DNA of 10,728 nt from an uncultured Ignavibacteria bacterium (GTDB lineage Bacteria; Bacteroidota; Ignavibacteria; SZUA-365), in assembly GCA_913060595.1 (NCBI GenBank), contig CAJXSA010000110.1:1-10728 (forward strand), written 5' to 3'. Shown piece by piece: positions 1 through 5,713 of the stretch (positions are counted from its first letter, which is position 1; each line of letters opens with the position of its first letter). The notes below the pieces were generated by a model. It did not search any database. It saw only the letters and a list, made by a program, of their open reading frames with translations, and had not been told where the DNA came from. The translations under genes were made by a program, and so were the position numbers.

Positions 1-531
1 CTCGAATTTCATCGTCCCGTAGCCGCCGTCACCGCTGAGCGTGAAGGTGATTTCCTTGATGCCGCCGGCGGCCGCGTCGCTGAGGGAAATGATTTCCTGC
101 TTCCAGCCCTGCACCTCGGCGTACCGCGAGTACATGCGGTAGAGGTCGCCCGCAAACAGCGCCGCTTCCTCTCCGCCGGTCCCGGCGCGGATTTCGACGA
201 TGACGTCGCGGCTGTCGTTCGGGTCCTTCGGTATGAGCAGGTATTTCAAATCCTGCTCGGAAGCGGCGAGCTGCGCCTCGAGTCCGGAAAGCTCCTCCTG
301 TGCCAGCGTGCGCAGGTCTTCGTCGCTTTCGCTTCGGATGATCTCGCGATGTCCCTCCACATCGCTGCGCAGCCGCTTGTAGCGCAGATATTCCTCCACG
401 ATCGGTTCGAGCTGACTGCGCTCCCGCGCCAGTGCGCGAAAACGCACCTGATCGGCGACGACCGCGGGATTGCTCATCTCGAGGCCGATATCCTCGAAGC
501 GCTGTACCGTTATGTCGAGTTTATCAAACAT
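1..531 (-). CDS. prfA: Peptide chain release factor 1, N-terminal part (3' end outside window)
   Basis: Translating the reverse strand from an ATG at 531 gives 177 uninterrupted codons that reach the window edge in frame. Residues 1-100 are a charged helical segment (start MFDKLDITVQRFEDI). It is followed by the conserved release-factor PCRF core: PNDSRDVIVEIRAGTGGEEA at 104-123, then ALFAGDLYRMYSRYAE. RF1 recognises UAA/UAG stop codons in the ribosomal A site and triggers peptide release. The GGQ catalytic loop and the PxT tripeptide-anticodon region, which separates RF1 from RF2, lie beyond the window. RF1 rather than RF2 is favoured by the ungapped N-terminus and the absence of any RF2-type programmed frameshift near codon 25. 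Only a weak purine-rich stretch (AGAAGA, about 540-550) lies upstream of the ATG. The gene is divergent from the secreted-protein gene at 803. RF family certain; RF1 very likely. Confidence 0.95.
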   Translation of the reverse strand, partial: MFDKLDITVQRFEDIGLEMSNPAVVADQVRFRALARERSQLEPIVEEYLRYKRLRSDVEGHREIIRSESDEDLRTLAQEELSGLEAQLAASEQDLKYLLIPKDPNDSRDVIVEIRAGTGGEEAALFAGDLYRMYSRYAEVQGWKQEIISLSDAAAGGIKEITFTLSGDGGYGTMKFE

Positions 532-744
532 ATGCCGTCAAATTCTTCTCAGTCATTAATATACGCACAATACGCGATATCCCCGGCAACAAAGCGCGTC
601 TCCCGCCGTATCATATGACATGAACGTCACCGGAAACCCGTTCGGAACATTTTTTTTCTTCGCCGGGTAACGTTTTTTGCCCTTTCGGTGTCTGATATGG
701 AGAGGAGACGGTGCTTTCCTGACAGTACTGTGAAAATGCCGCCC

Positions 745-773
745 TTGTGCACGGACATAAGATTCAATATATT
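745..773 (+). promoter_or_regulatory. Sigma70-like promoter for the secreted protein gene
   Basis: TTGTGC (745-750) and TATATT (768-773) are separated by exactly 17 bp. The -10 matches TATAAT at 5 of 6 positions and the -35 matches at 3 of 6. Transcription would start near 780, leaving a leader of about 23 nt that carries a GGAG ribosome binding site (794-797), 5 nt before the ATG at 803. A 10-bp perfect palindrome, ACAGTACTGT, lies at 722-731, just upstream of the -35, and could be an activator or repressor site. Apart from this, the 271-bp divergent gap (532-802) shows only T-rich tracts (649-657, 673-678) with no stem that would make them terminators. Prediction from sequence only. Confidence 0.45.
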
Positions 774-802
774 CAGATACTTACGCGAATTATGGAGTTG
801 AT

Positions 803-1561
803 ATGAGAAAATTTGCAACCACGTTGGTTTTTCCCCTCCTGACCCTGGCCCTGCTGCTGTGGACTTCCCCGGCGGTGCATGCGCAAAGCTTCACCGTTGA
901 GGCCAGCACGGCGGAAGCGTCAGGTGAGTTGAACGGATACATTCCCGTCGAAATTGAAGTCACGAACGTCAGCGGCAAGGATCTGAACCTGCGCGTCGAG
1001 ATCACCGAGCGCAGCGCCCTGCCGCAGGACTGGATGACGCAGATCTGCTTCTTCCAGAATTGCTTCCAGCCGAACCAGGACCAGATCGACGGCGTTTTCT
1101 CCGCCGACCATCATGAGAACCTGGACATCACGTTCATGACCGGCACCACCGCGGGACGCTTCTGCGTCGAAGTCACCCTGACCAACCTCGACAACACCAG
1201 TGAGAAGGAAGTGATGACCTTCTGTGCCACCGCCGGAGTCACCTCCGCATCGGGCAGCGCGCCGTCCGCACGCAGCCTGGTCATGTCGCAGAATTATCCG
1301 AATCCCTTCTCCGTCAGCAAGAACGCCAACACGACGATTTCCTGGTTCATGCCCTCCGCCGGCAACGTTTCGCTGAAAGTCTACAACCTTCTCGGCAAGG
1401 AAGTGCGCACGCTCGTGAGCGAAGCACGCACCATCGGCCGGTCGACGGTCAGCTGGGACGGACGTGACAACAACAACCGTCCCGTGGCGCCCGGCGTCTA
1501 CATCTACAAGCTGAACACCAACGCGCAATCGCTCACGCGCCGCCTGCTCGTGACGCGCTGA
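803..1561 (+). CDS. Secreted protein with C-terminal FlgD-like / type IX sorting domain
   Basis: This is a 252-residue protein. A signal peptide covers residues 1-27 (MRKF start, hydrophobic 8-20, AVHA then Q at the likely cut site). Residues 29-145 form a beta-rich region resembling an Ig-like or DUF11-type adhesin fold. It has four cysteines (82, 87, 121, 141), including a CFFQNC pair, consistent with periplasmic or extracellular disulfides. Residues 160-252 are a FlgD-like Ig / T9SS type A sorting domain: MSQNYPNPFS, LKVYNLLGKEVRTL, SWDGRDNNNRPVAPGVYIYK, and a basic end RRLLVTR. In the FCB group such tails direct export through the type IX system and surface attachment. The start is supported by GGAG 5 nt upstream. 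The gene has its own promoter and terminator, so it is monocistronic. The function of the N-terminal domain is unknown. Being short for a T9SS cargo, it may be a small structural or adhesive surface protein. Confidence 0.88.
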   Translation: MRKFATTLVFPLLTLALLLWTSPAVHAQSFTVEASTAEASGELNGYIPVEIEVTNVSGKDLNLRVEITERSALPQDWMTQICFFQNCFQPNQDQIDGVFSADHHENLDITFMTGTTAGRFCVEVTLTNLDNTSEKEVMTFCATAGVTSASGSAPSARSLVMSQNYPNPFSVSKNANTTISWFMPSAGNVSLKVYNLLGKEVRTLVSEARTIGRSTVSWDGRDNNNRPVAPGVYIYKLNTNAQSLTRRLLVTR

Positions 1562-1587
1562 CAGCGCATCCGCATAGAATCTTCCGC

Positions 1588-1620
1588 GAAGGCAGTCTGA
1601 AATGACTGCCTTCTTTTTTT
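1588..1620 (+). terminator. Intrinsic terminator after the secreted protein gene
   Basis: A perfect 10-bp stem, GAAGGCAGTC (1588-1597) paired with GACTGCCTTC (1604-1613), closes a 6-nt TGAAAT loop and is followed by seven Ts (1614-1620). It lies 27 bp after the stop codon of the secreted protein gene and separates it from the lipoprotein cluster at 1669. This is a textbook Rho-independent terminator. Confidence 0.93.
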
Positions 1621-1668
1621 GCGTCGCGGTATTTTCTAACTTGTTTCAGCAACGAACAGTCCACGCCC

Positions 1669-2106
1669 ATGCCACGACTCATGCGATTTTTCCTTCCCGC
1701 ACTCACCCTGCTTCTCCTTGCCGGCTGCACGCCGCAGCTCTCCCTCGCGCCATACGGCACGATGGAACATGCGGCAGGGTCGGGATCGCCGCATGCGATG
1801 GCACAGGCCGGGACTGTCACCGAGGGACTCCGTGTGCACACGCATGACAACGGAACCCTTCTTTTCCATCGCGATCACTGGCGCCTGACCCCGTCGGGCA
1901 TTCGCGGCACCGCGGATGTGACGTCGGAGGACGGCAGCACGTACACGACAGACACCACGCTTTCTTACTGGGACACGGCCGATGCGAGTCCCGCCGGACG
2001 ACAGAGCACGATGGGACAGTTCATGCTGACCATTCTCGGCGTCATCCTGGTACTCGGACTGGCCGCCATCATCCTTTACGCAGCATTTCTCGCCACCGAC
2101 CGCTGA
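1669..2106 (+). CDS. Small lipoprotein with C-terminal transmembrane helix
   Basis: This is a 145-residue protein. The N-terminus is a type II signal peptide (MPRLMRFFLPALTL, then LLAGC with lipobox Cys20), so the mature protein should begin with a lipidated cysteine. Residues 21-115 are polar and Thr/Ser/Asp-rich, with a short strand-rich stretch around 50-102. Residues 117-141 (FMLTILGVILVLGLAAIILY) form a strong transmembrane helix, ending in a short tail, ATDR. I do not recognise a family. No clear Shine-Dalgarno precedes the ATG at 1669 or the alternative ATG at 1681, so the start could be either; both keep the lipobox. The stop is 11 nt before the next ATG, so it is co-transcribed with the TPR-like lipoprotein and probably with the PDZ phosphatase. 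A helix at both ends is unusual for a lipoprotein. Confidence 0.75.
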   Translation: MPRLMRFFLPALTLLLLAGCTPQLSLAPYGTMEHAAGSGSPHAMAQAGTVTEGLRVHTHDNGTLLFHRDHWRLTPSGIRGTADVTSEDGSTYTTDTTLSYWDTADASPAGRQSTMGQFMLTILGVILVLGLAAIILYAAFLATDR

Positions 2107-2117
2107 CGGAGGTCCGC

Positions 2118-3080
2118 ATGTCCCTCCGTATTCTGACAGGATGCCTCCTGCCCCTCCTGCTCGCCGCAGCCGCCTGCGGCACGCGGAGCATTGTCGTGCC
2201 CGTTCAGCGGCCCGCCGCGATTGACCTGCACACCTGCGACCGCATCGCCGTGGTCGTCCCGTTCGCACCGCAGCCCGACAGCCTCTCCGTCCTCTTCCAG
2301 CGAAATCTCGACAGGCAGCTGGTGCCTGCCCTTGCGGAAACGCCCGGGACGGATTTCGTCCGCGCACCGGGTGGCAGGGGCGAACTGCTCACCGCACGCG
2401 GCACGGTCGCGCTCGGTGAAGCGGCGGCCCTCGCGCGCGCGGCGGATGCGGATTGCCTCCTGCTCTGCGAGGTGATGGAGACCGCGTACCGCGAACAGAT
2501 CCTCGACGCGAGCATTCGCAGCATGCGCGACCCGGAAACGGTGAAGCGCGTGCGCCAGGGACGCGCGAACGCCACCTGTCGCATCATGCTCATCGATGTC
2601 TCCGCGGGCGACATCCCCTTCGTGGAGAACATGTCCGTCGAAGCCCGGCATGAAACCCGTGCCGTTGAGAAGGAACCGCCCGAACTCGTGACCGCCGAGT
2701 TCGCAGCGGACCTGGCCCGCCAGGTCACCGAATCACTGCGCGACGCCGCACGGCCGGTCACGGACCGTGAACTGGTGACCTTTCTCGTCGACGGGGACTA
2801 TCCGCTGATCGAAACCGCGATTCAGCACGCGGAAGAAGGACGCTGGCCGGACGCCAGCGTGCTCCTGCGGAAACTGATCAACGAAGACAGCGCAGGTGAA
2901 AACACGGACATTCTCTGGTACGACCTGGGACTCACCCTGCAGTACCAGCAGGATTTCAGCGGGGCGCTCGAGGCGTTCCGCCGCGCCCTCGACCTGCATC
3001 AGCGCAGCCGATATCATCACGCCATCGAGAATCTGCTCCGTGCGGAGCAGGAGTACCTCGATGTCATCGAGCAGCGCTGA
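2118..3080 (+). CDS. Lipoprotein with CsgG/TolB-like N-terminal region and C-terminal TPR-like helices
   Basis: This is a 320-residue protein. Residues 1-20 form a lipoprotein signal (hydrophobic 8-19, LLLAAAAC with Cys20; alanine at -3 makes the lipobox weaker than its neighbour's). Residues 35-210 read as an alpha/beta domain opening with CDRIAVVVPFAPQ. This resembles the 'IAVLPF' strand of CsgG/TolB-like and DUF6340-type envelope lipoproteins, followed by a helix-rich ADADCLLLCEVME region and a second strand pair (TCRIMLIDVSAGD). Residues 228-318 contain two or three TPR-like helical pairs (ETAIQHAEEGRWPDASVLLR, WYDLGLTLQYQQDFSGALEA), typical of protein-protein scaffolds. The start is fixed by GGAGG (2108-2112) 5 nt before the ATG. 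The protein is expected to be periplasm-facing. It is a candidate partner or sensor for the PDZ phosphatase downstream, which is an inference from gene order. Specific function unknown. Confidence 0.78.
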   Translation: MSLRILTGCLLPLLLAAAACGTRSIVVPVQRPAAIDLHTCDRIAVVVPFAPQPDSLSVLFQRNLDRQLVPALAETPGTDFVRAPGGRGELLTARGTVALGEAAALARAADADCLLLCEVMETAYREQILDASIRSMRDPETVKRVRQGRANATCRIMLIDVSAGDIPFVENMSVEARHETRAVEKEPPELVTAEFAADLARQVTESLRDAARPVTDRELVTFLVDGDYPLIETAIQHAEEGRWPDASVLLRKLINEDSAGENTDILWYDLGLTLQYQQDFSGALEAFRRALDLHQRSRYHHAIENLLRAEQEYLDVIEQR

Positions 3081-3082
3081 GT

Positions 3083-3111
3083 GCAACAAAGAACCGCCAT
3101 GGCGGTATACT
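3083..3111 (+). promoter_or_regulatory. Candidate internal promoter with a 14-bp palindrome in the spacer
   Basis: In the 53-bp gap before the PDZ phosphatase gene, GCAACA (3083-3088; 3 of 6 to TTGACA) and TATACT (3106-3111; 5 of 6 to TATAAT) are 17 bp apart. The spacer is almost filled by a perfect 14-bp palindrome, ACCGCCATGGCGGT (3093-3106), whose last base is the first base of the -10. Transcription would start near 3118, 16 nt before the ATG at 3134. A dyad in this position is where a repressor or MerR-like activator would bind. It could instead be an mRNA stem (5 bp, 4-nt loop) between cistrons. The palindrome is seen directly; the promoter role is inferred. Confidence 0.4.
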
Positions 3112-3133
3112 GACGGAAGAATCACAGGACGGC

Positions 3134-5692
3134 ATGCAAGGACTCCCGTTTTTCAACAGCAACCCCCGGCTCGTCCGCGCCGTGTACACGGCGGCGCTCG
3201 TCGCCGCGCTCGCCCTGAGCACGGTGTGGCTCGTGCGCTTCGCGTCCGTGACCACCGACGAGAACCTGTACACCGACATCGAGGGCAAGGTCACGATCAT
3301 CGACGTCACCGAGGGCGGGGTGTCCGACCGTGCCGGACTGCGCGTCGGCGACGTGATCGTCGCGGTGAACGGCAATCCCGTCGAGGACAAGTTCGACGCG
3401 AACAATTACCTCGTGACAGGACGCGGCGGGGAGGTCCTGGAATACACCATCGAGCGGGGTGACGAAACACTGGAAATCCGCGTCGTCACGGCGGACTACG
3501 GCATTCCCCTGTTCTACATCGCTCTTGCCTTCACCGCGCTCTTCCACATCGCCCTCGGCAGCTGGGTCATACTCAAGAGACCCGGCTACCCGGTTGCGCG
3601 CCTTTTCGGGTGGACGCAGCTCGCGGCCGGCACGGTGCTGCTGATAAACAAGGACGTCTCCTACCTGCATTACCCGGACGCGCTGACGACGGTGGGCATG
3701 TTTCTTTCCCCCCTGCTGTGGCCGATCACCATCTCCGCCTTCATGCACCTGCTGCTGTTCTTCCCCTGCCGCCGCTTCGTCAGGCCGATACCGCAGCTGA
3801 CCTACATCCTCCTCTACGTCCCGCCCATCGCGACCATGTTCATCGGCCTGCTGCTGCAGAAGGTGTTCTTCCCGCAGTCTCCCGGCGGCCTCTACCTGTT
3901 TCTGCTCATGACACTGACGGTGACAGCGATACAGGTGTACCTCACGCGCTCGATGAAAGACGCGCAGCGTGTCGAGTATCGCCAGCGCAACCGCCCCGTC
4001 ATGCTCACCGTCATCCTCGGCATACTTGTCGTCGCCGGCGCGGCAACCGTATCGTCCTTCTCCAGCTGGCAGGGCGTGTTCTTCGGCGGCATTGCGGTTC
4101 CGGCACTGCTGTTTCACACCATCATCCGCCAGCGTATTTTCGATCTCTACGTGGTCGTGCGGCGCGGCTCGCTGTACACCACGCTGAGCACAGCGTTCAT
4201 CGCGATTCTGCTGCTGCTGTTCGTCGGGATGCTGCTCGTGCTTCCGCACGAGGATCCGGACCTCCCCGTGATCAGCGTCAGCGCGGAACAGGTGGAAGTC
4301 ATCCGTCTCAAAGCCCTCGACCAGGAACAGCGTGAAACCTTCGAACGGCGAATCTTCCTCGTCACGGGGATGCTGCTTGCGGTGGGCTTCTGGTTGATGT
4401 ACCGGCGGGGACGGCGCATGCTCGATGATCGCTTCTCGCGGGGATCGCTCGATTACAAGCGCGCGCTGTCCGCGTTCAGCAAACTGTCGCACAGCTACTA
4501 TGACCGTCTCGCGCTGGCGGAGACCGTGGTGCAGGACCTGGTCTCGCTCATGCGACTCAAAAGCGCGGCATTCCTCGGCCGCAGTGACGACGGTCTCATC
4601 TCTCTCGCCGACAGCAGCCTGTCCGCGGGCGGAGAAACCCTGTCACTCGACGCCGGTGATATCGCACAGCTCTGGCCGCACTTCGAAAAGTCGAATAGCG
4701 TCGCCGCGGACAACCTGCCCCTGCGTGAGCGCTTCCAGGATGCCGGGGTGGAATTCCTGACGGCCGTGCGCATGAACGGCGAGATCGACGCGCTGCTGCT
4801 GCTGGGAGAAAAGCAGTCGGAGACGAATTACACGCGGGAGGACATCGAGCTGCTCGACGCCCTGTCCATCAACGTGACCGACGCCCTCATGGCGATGCGC
4901 TTCTATGAGAGCGCCCGTGAAAAGGAGCGCATGCGCAAGGAACTGGAGATCGCGCGCCGCATACAGCTCGCATCCCTGCCCTCCGACATCCCCGAACTGC
5001 CCGGCATCGACATCGCGGCGCATTCCCTGCCCGCGCATGAAGTCGGCGGGGACTTCTACGAATTCCTGCCGCGCTACGACGCGACGACGTTCATCCTCGG
5101 CGATGTCTCCGGTAAGGGCACCTCCGCCGCGATGTATCTCGCGCGCATCCAGGGCATCATCAAAACCATCGAATCATATCAGCCCACGCTCTGGGAGCTG
5201 TTCGTCCGTCTCAACACGCAGATCTTCGACCATATCGAAAAGCGCAGCTACCTGACCATGGCCGGACTGCGCGTGGACCTGCTGAAAAACGAAGTGAGTT
5301 TCCTCCGTGCGGGGCACCTTCCCCTCGTGCACTACAATGCGCTCAGCCGTGAGGTCACATTGCATCAGCCCGCCGGACTCGGTATCGGACTCGACCGCCA
5401 CCGTTTCGCGGACGAACTCGAAGAGCAGAAAATCTTCACACGCGGAGGAGACATTCTCGTCCTTCTCTCCGACGGTGTGAGCGAGGCGATGAACGAGGAG
5501 AACAGGGAGTTCGGCCTCGACGGCGTCACGACCTGCATCGCGGATCACGCGGACGGAAGCGCGCAGGAAATCCTCGCGGCTCTCTTTGCCTGCGTGGGAC
5601 GCTTCAGCGGCACCGCCGACCGCCACGACGACGCCACTGCCGTCGTGATCAAGTTCGCCGTTCCCCGCAGCGGAGCCGACGGCACATCCTGA
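3134..5692 (+). CDS. Membrane sensor phosphatase: PDZ, 10 TM helices, GAF-like, SpoIIE/PP2C
   Basis: This is an 852-residue protein. After one N-terminal helix (about 15-35) comes a PDZ domain (about 48-118; GGVSDRAGLRVGDVIVAVNG at 61-80), which the positive-inside rule places in the periplasm. Nine more helices follow (about 125-146, 154-172, 186-210, 221-243, 252-271, 288-308, 312-332, 350-370, 405-423), with basic clusters on the cytoplasmic side. Residues 445-595 look like a GAF domain, and 595-620 form a signalling helix. Residues 625-845 are an RsbU/SpoIIE PP2C-type Ser/Thr phosphatase with its metal-binding acidic motifs intact: EVGGDFYEF (D640), GDVSGKG (D657), LSDGVSE (D780) and DDAT (D832, D833). 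This family dephosphorylates RsbV-like anti-anti-sigma proteins in partner switching. AGGA lies 4 nt before the ATG. The gene is third in the lipoprotein cluster. No RsbV or RsbW homologue is present here, so the substrate is unknown. The catalytic assignment is secure; the sensory input is inferred. Confidence 0.9.
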   Translation: MQGLPFFNSNPRLVRAVYTAALVAALALSTVWLVRFASVTTDENLYTDIEGKVTIIDVTEGGVSDRAGLRVGDVIVAVNGNPVEDKFDANNYLVTGRGGEVLEYTIERGDETLEIRVVTADYGIPLFYIALAFTALFHIALGSWVILKRPGYPVARLFGWTQLAAGTVLLINKDVSYLHYPDALTTVGMFLSPLLWPITISAFMHLLLFFPCRRFVRPIPQLTYILLYVPPIATMFIGLLLQKVFFPQSPGGLYLFLLMTLTVTAIQVYLTRSMKDAQRVEYRQRNRPVMLTVILGILVVAGAATVSSFSSWQGVFFGGIAVPALLFHTIIRQRIFDLYVVVRRGSLYTTLSTAFIAILLLLFVGMLLVLPHEDPDLPVISVSAEQVEVIRLKALDQEQRETFERRIFLVTGMLLAVGFWLMYRRGRRMLDDRFSRGSLDYKRALSAFSKLSHSYYDRLALAETVVQDLVSLMRLKSAAFLGRSDDGLISLADSSLSAGGETLSLDAGDIAQLWPHFEKSNSVAADNLPLRERFQDAGVEFLTAVRMNGEIDALLLLGEKQSETNYTREDIELLDALSINVTDALMAMRFYESAREKERMRKELEIARRIQLASLPSDIPELPGIDIAAHSLPAHEVGGDFYEFLPRYDATTFILGDVSGKGTSAAMYLARIQGIIKTIESYQPTLWELFVRLNTQIFDHIEKRSYLTMAGLRVDLLKNEVSFLRAGHLPLVHYNALSREVTLHQPAGLGIGLDRHRFADELEEQKIFTRGGDILVLLSDGVSEAMNEENREFGLDGVTTCIADHADGSAQEILAALFACVGRFSGTADRHDDATAVVIKFAVPRSGADGTS

Positions 5693-5713
5693 ATCCGCCG
5701 CCGCCCTGCGCCG

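Noticed and set aside
616..629. TGAC-N6-GTCA, reminiscent of a CRP/FNR-family site, between prfA and the secreted protein gene
   Set aside because: Only four matched bases per arm, which is expected by chance many times in a window this size.
649..678. T-rich tracts (649-657, 673-678) as terminators in the divergent gap
   Set aside because: No stem of useful length precedes either tract on either strand, and genes diverge here, so no terminator is expected.
697..801. A 34-codon upstream reading frame ending 1 nt before the secreted-protein ATG
   Set aside because: It has no Shine-Dalgarno, and the likely promoter lies inside it, so it would not be on the transcript.
1636..2367. Leftward 243-codon frame opposite the lipoprotein genes
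   Set aside because: Arg/Cys/Gly-rich shadow crossing two genes that have lipoboxes and a ribosome binding site on the other strand.
3122..4492. A 456-codon open frame antisense to the PDZ phosphatase gene
   Set aside because: Its product is a low-complexity His/Glu/Gln/Arg string with no domain. It mirrors the codon bias of the GC-rich sense gene, whose own domains are intact.
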